Made by a program: the position numbers and the translations under genes. Shown piece by piece: positions 34,472 through 42,784 of a stretch of DNA of 64,000 nt; the stretch's first letter is position 1, and every line of letters starts with the position of its first letter. The notes under the pieces were generated by a model. It saw only the letters and a list, made by a program, of their open reading frames with translations. It made no database searches and was not told where the DNA came from. Origin of the DNA: Stenotrophomonas sp. 364 (lineage in GTDB: Bacteria > Pseudomonadota > Gammaproteobacteria > Xanthomonadales > Xanthomonadaceae); assembly GCF_009832905.1 (NCBI RefSeq), contig NZ_CP047135.1, positions 784,001 to 848,000 on the forward strand. Reading direction: 5' to 3'.

Positions 34472-35041
34472 TCATCGTTGGATGCCTTTCCAGAACAGGT
34501 CGAACCCGGCCTGCTGCAGCGTCGCGGCGTTCTCGGGGTCGGCCGCCATCGCCTCCAGCGTGGTTTCCAGCAGGTTGATCAGCACCCGGCCCAGGTAGAA
34601 CGGCAGCCGTTCGGGATCGATGTGGCTGGCCAGGCTGGTTTCCAGCGCCTGCAGCATGCTGCCTAACAGGCACGCGCATTCGCTGCGGGTGTGCGCGCTG
34701 ATGCGCTCGGACACCTTGAGCTGGCGCAGCGCCATGCGATCGATGGGGTAGGTCGAGCCCCAGGCGATCAACGCGTTCCAGGCATGCAGCACCAGGTCGC
34801 GGGCGTCGGCCTGGTCCGGGAAGTCCGCGCCGAGCACCATGGCCAGCCGGGTTTCCAGACGCACGAACAGCGCGTTGAGCAGCGCGTCCTTGGTCTCGAA
34901 GTAGGTGAATACCGTGCCTTCGGCCACCTTCGCCGCCCGTGCGATCTGCGCCGTGGACGCGCCAATGCCCTGCGCGGCCACCAGTTTGGCGGTAGCGTCG
35001 AGGATAGCGTCGCGTTTCTGTTCGCTGAGCGGGCGGGCCAT
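34472..35041 (-). CDS. TetR-family repressor
   Basis: A 189-residue regulator with an N-terminal HTH (IARAAKVAEGTVFTYFETKDALLNALF, about residues 33-59) and a helical ligand-binding C-terminal half with Cys residues (SECACLLGSMLQ). Length and layout are normal for the family. A near-perfect inverted repeat starts five bases upstream of its ATG, which would allow autorepression, and a related one precedes the downstream MBL hydrolase gene. Together they make a small detoxification-type module; the inducing compound is unknown. Confidence 0.93.
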   Translation of the reverse strand: MARPLSEQKRDAILDATAKLVAAQGIGASTAQIARAAKVAEGTVFTYFETKDALLNALFVRLETRLAMVLGADFPDQADARDLVLHAWNALIAWGSTYPIDRMALRQLKVSERISAHTRSECACLLGSMLQALETSLASHIDPERLPFYLGRVLINLLETTLEAMAADPENAATLQQAGFDLFWKGIQR

Positions 35042-35045
35042 GGGA

Positions 35046-35069
35046 ATGAGTAAGTGAGTGCTTGCTCAT
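35046..35069. promoter_or_regulatory. TetR-type operator upstream of the tetR gene
   Basis: Inverted repeat with half-sites ATGAGTAAG and CTTGCTCAT (8 of 9 pairs) around a 6-base spacer TGAGTG. It lies immediately upstream of the tetR start and shares the ATGAG/CTCAT arms with the site at 34431-34450. Confidence 0.75.
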
Positions 35070-35296
35070 TTATAGGCGCGCGACCTGCCCGACGCAAGTG
35101 CTGGCGGCGGCGCTGGCGGGTTTTGTTCAGCCTCTTACGGTCGGAGGCGGCTGGGCGGAACGCTGGATGCCGGCGCCCCGCGCGGCGATCCGCACGATCG
35201 GGTGTACCGCTACGCGCGCTGAGCCCTGCCTGCGTTGCCATCCCGTGCACTGGGGTCTATAAGGCGGTTCTGGGCCGCTTCCGGAAGGCGTACACC

Positions 35297-35746
35297 ATGC
35301 CAAAGCGATCAACACCGTCTGCTGCTACCCCGCCCGCCAAGGCTGCGCCGCGCCTGTTGGCCGGCGGCAATCCGCAGATCGCCAAAGGCGAGGGCGACGC
35401 GCCCGTACAGGCCTATATCGCGGCGATGCCCGGCTGGAAACGCGCCGTGGGTGAACGCATGGATGCCCTGATCAGCGCAGCGGTGCCGGGCGTGCGCAAG
35501 GCGGTGAAGTGGAATTCACCGCTGTATGCCGCCGGCAATGACGGCTGGTTCCTGAGCCTGCATTGCTTCACCGGGTACATCAAGGTGGCCTTCTTCCGGG
35601 GCACCGCGCTGAAGCCGGTGCCGCCGGAGCCGTCGAAGAGCCAGGACACGCGCTACCTGCATATCCGCGAAACGGCGCCGTTGGACGAGGCGCAGTTCAG
35701 CGCCTGGGTCCGCCAGGCCAGCCGCCTGCCGGGCGAGCGCATGTAA
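35297..35746 (+). CDS. DUF1801 (YdhG-like) protein
   Basis: A 149-residue cytoplasmic protein of the DUF1801 family. After a basic, Ala/Pro-rich N-terminal tail (1-30) the domain shows VQAYIAAMPGWKRAVGERMDALI, VRKAVKWNSPLYA and FTGYIKVAFFRGTAL, typical of the family. ATG follows GGAAGG. A second DUF1801 gene follows after 53 bases, so this is a tandem pair, probably one transcript. The family has a YdhG-like fold related to frataxin-type iron proteins in some annotations; no function is established. Confidence 0.85.
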   Translation: MPKRSTPSAATPPAKAAPRLLAGGNPQIAKGEGDAPVQAYIAAMPGWKRAVGERMDALISAAVPGVRKAVKWNSPLYAAGNDGWFLSLHCFTGYIKVAFFRGTALKPVPPEPSKSQDTRYLHIRETAPLDEAQFSAWVRQASRLPGERM

Positions 35747-35799
35747 TTGGCCCGCGTGCCGGTGGTTTCTCCAACTGCCATCCCTGCCAGGACATTCCC

Positions 35800-36315
35800 A
35801 TGACCAAGGCCGCCTCCCGCAGCACCTCCACCGCATCGGCCGACCAGAGCCCGTCGGCCGCGCAGGTCATCGACGCGAAGATTGCCGGCCTCGACGACTG
35901 GCGCGGCACGACCCTGGCGCACGTGCGCCGCATCATCCAGCAGGCCGACCCGGCGGTGGTGGAAACGGTGAAGTGGCGCGGCGTGCCGGTCTGGGAACAC
36001 GACGGCATCCTGTGCACCGGCGAAACCTACGCGCACGCGGTCAAGCTGACCTTCGCCAAGGGCGCCGCGCTCGACGATCCGGCCGGGCTGTTCAACGCGA
36101 GCCTGGACGGCAACACGCGCCGCGCGATAGACCTGCGCGAGGGCGACACGATCAACGCGACGGCACTGAAAGCGCTGATCCGTGCTGCGGTAGCGGTGAA
36201 CGTGGCGGCCAAGGCGGCGAAAAAGGCGGCGCCGCGCAAACGTGCGGCACCCAAGGCGGCAACCGCCACGCGTGCCGCGGCGCCAACCGGCATCGCACGC
36301 CCCCCGCGCCGGTAA
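35800..36315 (+). CDS. DUF1801 protein, second of a tandem pair
   Basis: A 171-residue protein with the DUF1801 core ADPAVVETVKWRGVPVWEHDGILC and YAHAVKLTFAKGAAL (residues 48-90). Unlike its neighbour, it has a long C-terminal tail rich in Ala, Lys and Arg (AAKKAAPRKRAAPKAATA), like histone H1-type tails, which could bind nucleic acid non-specifically. The two copies have diverged strongly, so the duplication is old or they were recruited separately. Function unknown. Confidence 0.83.
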   Translation: MTKAASRSTSTASADQSPSAAQVIDAKIAGLDDWRGTTLAHVRRIIQQADPAVVETVKWRGVPVWEHDGILCTGETYAHAVKLTFAKGAALDDPAGLFNASLDGNTRRAIDLREGDTINATALKALIRAAVAVNVAAKAAKKAAPRKRAAPKAATATRAAAPTGIARPPRR

Positions 36316-36438
36316 GTGTCGGCCGGCCACGAGGCGCATCGTGGCCAACATGACAGTGGCGCGGTGGCAGCGGCCGGCGGATTCGGCAAAGATGGGGGCT
36401 GCCTTCTCGCCCTGTAGCGCGATGTCGGCTCTCCCCCA

Positions 36439-37611
36439 TTGAAACTGGATCTGCCTGTGCTGAGTGTTGTTGGTGTGCTGCTTGCGTTGTATTTGGTGTG
36501 GCGCGTGGTGTGGCCGTTGCGGGTGTCGCTGTCACTGCGTGGCCCGCTTGGATTGCTGGTGGTGTCGCTGGCCCTGCATCACCGTATCGTGGCCCGGTTC
36601 GCCGGCACCATGGCCTCGCCGGAACTTCCCAAACCGGTCATCGCGGTGCTCGCCACCGGCTTCACCGCGCTGCTGATCGGCGCACTGGCAGTGTTGGTGC
36701 TGGATGCGCTGCTGCTGGGCGCGCGCCTGTTGCGCTGCCCACGTGCCACCGCCGCACTGCGCACGGCGTGGCTGCGGCCGGCCGCGATGGGTGTGGCGCT
36801 GGTGGTGTCGGCGTATGGCATCTGGCAGGGCATGGCCGTGCCGCAGACCCGACACATCGAGGTGGCCATTGATGGTCTGCCGGCACAGTTCGACGGGTAC
36901 CGCGTGCTGCAGCTCACCGACATCCACGCCAGCCGCCTGCTGACCGGTGCCTGGGTGGCCAAGGTGGTGGCCAACAGCAATGCGCTGTCGCCGGACCTGG
37001 TGGTGATCACCGGTGACCTGATCGACGGCACGGTGGCTGCGCGTGCCGCCGATTTCGCCCCGTTGGGCAAGCTGCGCGCCCCCGACGGTGTCATCGCCAT
37101 CACCGGCAACCACGAGTACTACGCGCAGTACGCCGACTGGATGCAGGCCTTCCGCGCGCAAGGCATGCAGGTGCTGGAGAACACCCACACTCAGGTCCGC
37201 CGCGACGGTGCGGTGCTGACCATCGCCGGCGTCACCGACCCGGTGGCGGCGCGCTACGGCCTGCCGATGCCGGACCTGGCCGCCGCGCTGGCCGGCGCCG
37301 ATCCCCATGCCCCGGTGATCCTGCTCGACCACCGCCCCGGGGCGGCGCGTGCCAATGCCGCACGCGGCGTCGCACTGCAGTTGTCCGGGCACACCCACGG
37401 CGGGCACATCGTGGGCATGGACCAGCTGGTCAAGCGTGCCAACGGTGGTTACGTGTCCGGGCGCTACGCGGTGGACGGCATGACCCTGTATGTCAGCAAC
37501 GGTGCCGGGCTGTGGGCCGGTTTCGCCGCGCGCATCGGCGTGCCGTCGGAGATCACCCTGATCACGCTGCGCCAGGGCGCGCCGGACCGTCAGATCGCCG
37601 GCGCGCTATAG
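36439..37611 (+). CDS. Membrane-anchored metallophosphoesterase
   Basis: A 390-residue protein with about four hydrophobic helices in the first 130 residues, then a calcineurin-like phosphoesterase domain. Metal-binding motifs appear in the right order: LQLTDIHASRL, VVITGDLIDG, AITGNHEYYAQY, and SGHTHGGHIVGMDQL. This layout matches YkuE/YaeI-like membrane phosphoesterases that act on lipid-linked or extracytoplasmic phosphate esters. The start is read as TTG at 36439 because the frame is open and coding from there; a GTG at 36457 is possible. The ribosome site is weak. Substrate unknown. Confidence 0.85.
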   Translation: MKLDLPVLSVVGVLLALYLVWRVVWPLRVSLSLRGPLGLLVVSLALHHRIVARFAGTMASPELPKPVIAVLATGFTALLIGALAVLVLDALLLGARLLRCPRATAALRTAWLRPAAMGVALVVSAYGIWQGMAVPQTRHIEVAIDGLPAQFDGYRVLQLTDIHASRLLTGAWVAKVVANSNALSPDLVVITGDLIDGTVAARAADFAPLGKLRAPDGVIAITGNHEYYAQYADWMQAFRAQGMQVLENTHTQVRRDGAVLTIAGVTDPVAARYGLPMPDLAAALAGADPHAPVILLDHRPGAARANAARGVALQLSGHTHGGHIVGMDQLVKRANGGYVSGRYAVDGMTLYVSNGAGLWAGFAARIGVPSEITLITLRQGAPDRQIAGAL

Positions 37612-37656
37612 TCCGGCCATCGACGGCAGCCGCCGTCGCTGGATAGAGGCGTATGC

Positions 37657-37995
37657 ATGCTGATCCTGCTGTTGGCCGCGATGCTGGTGCTGCTCAATGC
37701 GGTGGCATCGGTACAGGTGTGGAACCGCCCGGACGTGCCGCGACCACAACGTGTCGCGCAACTGCTGCTGGTCTGGCTGCTGCCAGTGGTCGGGGCGCTG
37801 TTGTGCCTGGTGTTCGTGGCGATGACGCGCGCTGGCGATGGCGGCGGCAGCGATCCGGGACCGTCCTACGTCAATGACAGCGGCTATGCGTGGGGTGAGG
37901 GTGACAACGGCGGCACGCGGTGCGCCGCGGACATCGACAGTTGCGACGGTGGCGGCGACAGTGGGGGCGGAGACGGTGGCGGTGGGGGTGACTGA
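37657..37995 (+). CDS. Small membrane protein with Gly/Asp-rich tail
   Basis: A 112-residue protein with two hydrophobic helices (LILLLAAMLVLLNAVASV; LLLVWLLPVVGALLCLVFVAM), resembling the short N-terminal domain of cardiolipin-synthase/PLD-type membrane proteins. The second half is low-complexity and rich in Gly, Asp and Ser with two Cys, and looks exported and disordered. ATG 37657 follows GAGGCG. An 18-base hairpin (CGACGGC/GCCGTCG) precedes it at 37621-37638. Function unknown. Confidence 0.65.
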   Translation: MLILLLAAMLVLLNAVASVQVWNRPDVPRPQRVAQLLLVWLLPVVGALLCLVFVAMTRAGDGGGSDPGPSYVNDSGYAWGEGDNGGTRCAADIDSCDGGGDSGGGDGGGGGD

Positions 37996-38088
37996 GCGCG
38001 GCCAGCCTCACCGCAGCTGAACGCCGCAGCTTGGCAAGCCCGCAGGGAATTGCGACGCTTGCGCGCTGATAGGGCGGAAAGAACGCGG

Positions 38089-39024
38089 ATGAAAGCGATG
38101 CGCAACGTGCTGGGAACGATGATGGTGCTGGCTACCACCGGTGGCTGTGCGCTGCAGGGCGATGCGCTGCGCAGTACACCTGCGGCGACGGCGGCAGGCG
38201 TGGTCCTGCCCGATACCGAGAGCTGGAGCGTGCATGATCCGGCCGGGCGCGATTACCCGATCTGGGTGGCGCTGCCGGCCAGCTACGCGCAGCACCCGGA
38301 GCGGCGCTACCCGGTGCTGTTCGTCACCGACGCGCTGTACAGCTTTCCGCTGGTGCGCAGCGTGCGCAACCTGGTGGGGCAGGGCGGCGCCAACCTGGAA
38401 GATTTCATCCTGGTCGGGCTGCCGCCGCAGCAGGGGCTGACCTCCAAACAGAGCCGCTCGCGCGACTACACGCCCACCCAGCCGCAACGCACTGCCGACG
38501 ACGACTACAGCGACGACGTGGTCTACGGCGGTGCCGCGCACTACCGCGATTTCCTGGCCACGCATGTGTTGCCCGCGGTGGACGCGCGCTACCGCACCGA
38601 TCCGGCACGGCGCAGTTTCGCCGGGCATTCCTACGGCGGCCTGTTCGGCACCTATGTGCTGCTCACGCGCCCGCAGATGTTCCAGACCTACATCCTGTCC
38701 AGCCCGTCGCTGTGGTTCGATGGGCACTACATCGACCGCCTTGAACAGGACTAGGCGCAGCAGCACCGCGCGCTGCCGGCGCGGGTACTGCTGGCGATCG
38801 GCAGCGAAGAGACGCCCACGCCCGATGCGGTGGACGGCCCCCGCAACGACATGGTGCGCGATACGCAGGCGTTCGCCGACCGCCTGCGCCAGCGTGGCTA
38901 CCAGGGCCTGCAGGTGGACAACCGCGTGATCCCGGCCGAAGACCACCTCACCGTGTACCCCACCACGCTGACCCGCGCGCTGCTGCAGGTTTACCCGGGC
39001 GCCGGCCCGTACGACGGCGGCTGA
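38089..39024 (+). pseudogene. Esterase (alpha/beta hydrolase, esterase D/Fes-like) interrupted by an amber codon
   Basis: The frame encodes a lipoprotein-type signal (MRNVLGTMMVLATTGGC), then an alpha/beta hydrolase with YPVLFVTDALYSF, the nucleophile elbow GHSYGGLFG and LSSPSLWFDGHYIDRLEQD. At codon 222 (38752-38754) there is TAG; after it the same frame continues without another stop for 90 codons (AQQHRALPARVLLAIGSEE, then VIPAEDHLTVYPTTL) to TGA at 39022-39024. The tail would supply the catalytic His, so the 221-residue product should be inactive unless the TAG is read through. A TAC or TAT to TAG change fits. Family members are ferric-siderophore or related esterases. The downstream gene begins 3 bases after the true end. 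Confidence 0.82.
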
Positions 39025-39026
39025 GC

Positions 39027-39440
39027 ATGCAGACCGTGCGCACCGTGCCGTTGTTTGACGCCCGCTGCAGCCACTGCGGTGAGGCGTTCGCCCATCCCAG
39101 CCTGGGCGATGCGGTGTACGGCGCGCTGATGCTGTGCAGTGTGGACGGACGCCAGCACGCGATCGTGGACGGCTTCAGCGCGGTACCAGCGCAGGTCGCC
39201 GTGCTGCTCGCTGACGATCCGGACACCGCGCTGTGGCCGGTGCTGGCCGCGTTGGCCGATCCACCTGAAGGCTCGGCCTGGTCGGTGGAGCTGCATTGCC
39301 CGCACTGCGGTCAGCCCGATCCGGCCTTCCAGGAAGGCACGCGCCGCGGCATGGCGGACATTCCGTTGGCCCGCTTCGGCCAGTGCGCAGCGGGCGACCT
39401 GGCCGCGCAGGTCGCACGGCTCGCGGATCGCCAGCGCTGA
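39027..39440 (+). CDS. Hypothetical protein with two CxxC zinc-ribbon-like motifs
   Basis: A 137-residue cytoplasmic protein with CSHCGEAF (residues 14-21) and CPHCGQPD (about 91-98), a spacing that could form one zinc site from two knuckles or two separate sites. The sequence between them is hydrophobic and acidic (IVDGFSAVPAQVAVLLADDPD). No family recognised. It starts three bases after the end of the interrupted esterase frame, so it may have been co-expressed with it. Confidence 0.65.
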   Translation: MQTVRTVPLFDARCSHCGEAFAHPSLGDAVYGALMLCSVDGRQHAIVDGFSAVPAQVAVLLADDPDTALWPVLAALADPPEGSAWSVELHCPHCGQPDPAFQEGTRRGMADIPLARFGQCAAGDLAAQVARLADRQR

Positions 39441-39450
39441 GCCCACCCGA

Positions 39451-40860
39451 TCAGGCCAGGGCGGTGTCCTGCAGCGATATCGCCGTGGCCAGTTCCGGTG
39501 CCAGTGCGTGTGCCACGGCCATGCGCAGCATCGCCGGGCTGACGTGGCGGCGGTGCACCCGGTTGATCGCCGCCATGTACAGGCGACCGAACGCATTGAG
39601 CGTACGCACCTTTGTGCCCAGCGCGATCACCGCCGCACCATCGTCCAGAATCTGCACGCGCACGCACGAGCGGAACTGCAGGTGGCGGTCGTCGGCGCCG
39701 AGCAGGACCTCGGCGCTGCGGTCGGCGGCGTCGCTGGCCTGGGCGTGTACCGGGAAGCGACCGGCGAACCGCTCGCCGGGACCGTCGGACAGCAGCGAGG
39801 ACACCGGGCAGCCCAGCGGCGAGGTACGCAGCCGCAAGGGGGTCACCAGGATGTTGCGCAGGGCCATCAGCCGGCCCACGCCCGGCGGTGGGTTGCGGAC
39901 GAATCCCTCCAGCACCGCTTCCAGCAGTGCACGCGCCGAATGCCCGCCGACGCTGTGGGCGGGCAGGGTGACATAGGTGTAATCCTGGTGGTCGAAGCCC
40001 TGCGGCAACGCCTGCTGCAGCAGTGAATCGGCCGGCGCCTCCGCCTGCGTGCCCAGCGTGCCGCATGCCGCGCGCTGTCCGATGTAGCCCTGGGCCGGGC
40101 GCACCCGCGCCAGGCCGCTGCGCACCCGCCCGACCAGATCGCGGCTGCCGGCGCAGCAGCGCGCCAGCATCGAGGCGGCCGGTGCGCGCAGCGACAGCGT
40201 CACCTGCGGAAGCTGGTCCAGGTCGGTCTGCTCAAGCAGCTGCTGCAACGCCGGCGGCAGGGTGTCGGTCAGCGAAGGAATGTCGGCGGCGCCTGCATCG
40301 ATGCGCGCACGTTGCGCATCGCTCAACGCGCCACTGCGCTCATCGGCGTGGCAGGACAGCGCGAACAGCGCCGGATGCCGGGGATGACGCGACACGAACT
40401 GGTGCCAGGTACCGCTGCCGAAGCGCACAGTGAACAGGCAGTCCGGCGGCACGTCGATGCAGCGCAGGGCGCGCACGAAGGCGGCCGGGTCCTGCTGCAG
40501 TTGTGCATCGGACACGGTGGAAAAGCGCAGCTGGGCGCCGCCGCTGCCGGCAATGGCGGTGAACATGCGCGGGCCGGCATGGCGATGGAACGGATGCCCG
40601 GTGCGGCCTACCGAGAACGAGTACAGCGACGAGGCATCGCCGTGCGCCAGGTGCATGCCGCCCAGCCGGGCGGAAGGTTCGTCCAGCGCATCCACGAAGC
40701 GCGGATGCTGTGCCTGGCGCAGGCCCGCGTCGCGCAATAGCGCATCGCCGGCGCCGATCCCGAGCTGGGCGATCAACGCCACTTCGACCGGGCTCCCATC
40801 GCCGCAGGACGGCAGGCTGATGCTGGGAAACGAGCGGCTGACGCGGTGGGTATCGAGCAT
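39451..40860 (-). CDS. DUF2867 C-terminal domain protein
   Basis: A 469-residue cytoplasmic protein. The C-terminal 150 residues are DUF2867-like: ALRNILVTPLRLRTSPLG, DDRHLQFRSCVRVQ, ALGTKVRTLNAFGRLYMAAINRVHRRHVSP. The N-terminal 230 residues look cupin-like or metal-site bearing (FHRHAGPRMFTAI, GTWHQFVSRHP), with HxH pairs. ATG follows AAGGAG. It is 30 bases downstream of the ArsR-type regulator gene on the same strand and probably co-transcribed from the AGTTAAC palindrome promoter. Substrate or ligand unknown. Confidence 0.75.
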   Translation of the reverse strand: MLDTHRVSRSFPSISLPSCGDGSPVEVALIAQLGIGAGDALLRDAGLRQAQHPRFVDALDEPSARLGGMHLAHGDASSLYSFSVGRTGHPFHRHAGPRMFTAIAGSGGAQLRFSTVSDAQLQQDPAAFVRALRCIDVPPDCLFTVRFGSGTWHQFVSRHPRHPALFALSCHADERSGALSDAQRARIDAGAADIPSLTDTLPPALQQLLEQTDLDQLPQVTLSLRAPAASMLARCCAGSRDLVGRVRSGLARVRPAQGYIGQRAACGTLGTQAEAPADSLLQQALPQGFDHQDYTYVTLPAHSVGGHSARALLEAVLEGFVRNPPPGVGRLMALRNILVTPLRLRTSPLGCPVSSLLSDGPGERFAGRFPVHAQASDAADRSAEVLLGADDRHLQFRSCVRVQILDDGAAVIALGTKVRTLNAFGRLYMAAINRVHRRHVSPAMLRMAVAHALAPELATAISLQDTALA

Positions 40861-40890
40861 GACGTTCTCCTTGTCCTGCGGCGGTACGGC

Positions 40891-41205
40891 TCAGGTAGCA
40901 GGCTTGCGGCGCGCACGGGCGCGGCTCTCACGCTGCAATGGCCCACCCACCGGGCAGACCTCGGCGGCCCACGCGAACAGGGTGTTGGCCAGCCTGTCGG
41001 GCACCTGCCGGAAGTACACGAACTGGCCGCGCTTCTCGCGTTCGATGAGCCCGGCGTCCTCCAGGATGCGCAGGTGGCTGGACAGCGCCGGCTTGCTGAA
41101 ATCGAAGCGCTCGCCCAGCTCGCCGGCGCTCAACTCGCCGCCATTGAGGTAGGCCAGGATCTGTCGGCGGGCAGTGGAGGCGAGGGCTTCGAAGATGCGA
41201 TCCAT
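40891..41205 (-). CDS. ArsR-family winged-helix regulator
   Basis: A 104-residue repressor: MDRIFEALASTARRQILAYL, recognition helix region FSKPALSSHLRILEDAGLIE and the wing REKRGQFVYFRQVP. The Cys of metal-sensing ArsR proteins (ELCVCDL) is absent, so it is a non-metal ArsR member, of the kind often paired with enzyme or DUF genes. A perfect-arm inverted repeat AGTTAAC/GTTAACT begins six bases upstream of its ATG, indicating autorepression of the ArsR-DUF2867 operon. Confidence 0.92.
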   Translation of the reverse strand: MDRIFEALASTARRQILAYLNGGELSAGELGERFDFSKPALSSHLRILEDAGLIEREKRGQFVYFRQVPDRLANTLFAWAAEVCPVGGPLQRESRARARRKPAT

Positions 41206-41211
41206 GGCGGT

Positions 41212-41231
41212 AGTTAACTAATTCGTTAACT
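41212..41231. promoter_or_regulatory. ArsR operator
   Basis: AGTTAACTAATTCGTTAACT: perfect 7-bp arms AGTTAAC/GTTAACT separated by 6 bases, overlapping the likely promoter of the ArsR-DUF2867 operon. This AT-rich palindrome stands out in 68-70% GC surroundings. Confidence 0.8.
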
Positions 41232-41331
41232 GATGGTGGTCCGCCGGCGTGCTGCTGTCAAGGGGCTTTTGCAGCGCGACCCCCGGGCGTGACCGATGCC
41301 TGCCCACGGAGGCGTCGTGCGCGCCCGCGGC

Positions 41332-41369
41332 AGCAACACGGGCGAGCCCAAGCAACACGGGCGAGCCCA
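41332..41369 (+). repeat. Perfect 19-bp tandem duplication
   Basis: Two adjacent identical 19-bp copies, 41332-41350 and 41351-41369, beginning AGCAACACGGGCG. They lie in the 366-base stretch 41232-41597 between the ArsR operator and the next gene; apart from this repeat that stretch shows no gene or clear regulatory site. Confidence 0.85.
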
Positions 41370-41597
41370 CCCCGCTGGCCGACCTCAAGGGCGAAGACCC
41401 GTGGCAGGACCTGTGGTTCCATTCCAACCCGTGTTCATCGACGCCCGCCCCCGGTAGAGCCACGCCATGCGCGGCTGTCTGCCTCCGATGCGGCCCGCCG
41501 TGCTCCGGCATCGCGTGAAGGCCAGGACAGCGCGCCTCCACGGCACGGTCACTGCCTTCCGCCGACGCTGGCAGCCTGTCCCCAACCCGGATGCGCC

Positions 41598-42032
41598 ATG
41601 ACCACCCTGACCCTGCCCGAACTGGCCAAGAAGATGGCCAACATCGACTTCACCATGCTGCAGACCCACACCGACAGCGGCGAGATCGCGGCGCGGCCGA
41701 TGAGCAACAACGGTGACGTGGACTACGATGGCGACAGCTGGTTCTTCACCACCGAAGACACCGACATGGTCCGCGAGATCACCCGGGACCCGAAGGTGGC
41801 GCTGAGCTTCAGCGGCAGCAAGTCGCTGCTGGGCAAGCCGCCATTGTTCGTGGCGGTGCAGGGCAGGGCAACCCTTCACCGCGACAAGACGATCATGCAG
41901 CAGCACTGGGTGAAAGACCTGGAGCGCTGGTTCGAGCAGGGCGTGGATAGTCCGGGCCTGGTGCTGATCCAGGTAGCTGCGGCGCGTATCCATTACTGGG
42001 ACGGGGAAGACCAGGGCGAAATCCTGCGCTGA
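41598..42032 (+). CDS. Pyridoxamine 5'-phosphate oxidase-like (general stress) flavoprotein
   Basis: A 144-residue split-barrel protein of the PNPOx-like, general stress protein 26 type. It shows FTMLQTHTDSGEIAARPMSN, DGDSWFFTTEDTDMVREI, PKVALSFSG and LFVAVQGRATLHRD, the usual order of strands that bind FMN or a related cofactor. Such proteins often bind flavins or F420 without being true pyridoxamine oxidases. The DUF72 gene follows after 11 bases, so a small operon with DUF72 and the DNA glycosylase is likely. Confidence 0.87.
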   Translation: MTTLTLPELAKKMANIDFTMLQTHTDSGEIAARPMSNNGDVDYDGDSWFFTTEDTDMVREITRDPKVALSFSGSKSLLGKPPLFVAVQGRATLHRDKTIMQQHWVKDLERWFEQGVDSPGLVLIQVAAARIHYWDGEDQGEILR

Positions 42033-42043
42033 GGGAGGCCGAC

Positions 42044-42784
42044 ATGGACGCGTCGGGCATGCCGAAGATCGGGTGTGCGGGCTGGTCGATTCCCAGCCGC
42101 TACGCGGCGCACTTCGGGCCCGGCGACAGCGCGCTGGCACGCTATGCCACGCGCTTCGAGGTGGCGGAGATCAATTCCTCGTTCTACCGGCCGCACCAAC
42201 GCACCACCTACGCGCGCTGGGCGGCCACCGTTCCGTCGGAGTTTCGTTTCTCGGTGAAGCTGCCCCGGACGATTTCGCACGATTCGGGGCTGGTGGGCGT
42301 CGGCCCGCTGCTGGACCGCTTCCTGGACGAGGTGGGCGGGCTGGGGCGCACGCTGGGCGCGCTGCTGCTGCAGTTGCCGCCATCGTTGGCCCTGGATACA
42401 CGCCGCGCCGGGAGTTTTTTCCGCGCCCTGCGTCGACGCACGCCAGTGCCCGTGGTCTGCGAGCCTCGCCATGCCAGCTGGTTCAGCGCGCAGGCCGAGG
42501 CACTGTTGCAGCGCCACGCGATTTCCCGGGCCGCGGTGGATCCGGCGCGCGTTGCCGCCGCGGCGCTTCCTGGCGGCGCGCAGGGGTGGCGGTACTGGCG
42601 CTGGCACGGTTCGCCGCGCATGTATTACAGCGATTACCCCGATGCCGCATTGGCCAATCTTGCCGCACACCTCGTGCAACACCCAGGGCAGGCGCAGGCA
42701 CCGTGGGTGATCTTCGACAACACCGCCCATGGCTTTGCGATCGCCAATGCCCTGCGCCTGAAGGAGATCGTCACGCATGCCTGA
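42044..42784 (+). CDS. DUF72 family TIM-barrel protein
   Basis: A 246-residue DUF72 (YecE-like) protein with the typical start KIGCAGWSIPSRY, NSSFYRPHQRTTYARWAATVP, FRFSVKLPRTISHD, LLLQLPPSLALD, VVCEPRHASWF and the end VIFDNTAHGFAIANALRLKEIV. The family has a TIM-barrel fold and no assigned function. A strong GGGAGG ribosome site precedes the ATG. The last eight bases overlap the start of the glycosylase gene, so they are coupled. Confidence 0.9.
   Translation: MDASGMPKIGCAGWSIPSRYAAHFGPGDSALARYATRFEVAEINSSFYRPHQRTTYARWAATVPSEFRFSVKLPRTISHDSGLVGVGPLLDRFLDEVGGLGRTLGALLLQLPPSLALDTRRAGSFFRALRRRTPVPVVCEPRHASWFSAQAEALLQRHAISRAAVDPARVAAAALPGGAQGWRYWRWHGSPRMYYSDYPDAALANLAAHLVQHPGQAQAPWVIFDNTAHGFAIANALRLKEIVTHA

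Noticed and set aside
41249..41597. Short open frames in the region before the PNPOx-like gene
   Set aside because: No ribosome site or motif; composition is Arg/Pro-rich noise around a 19-bp tandem duplication.
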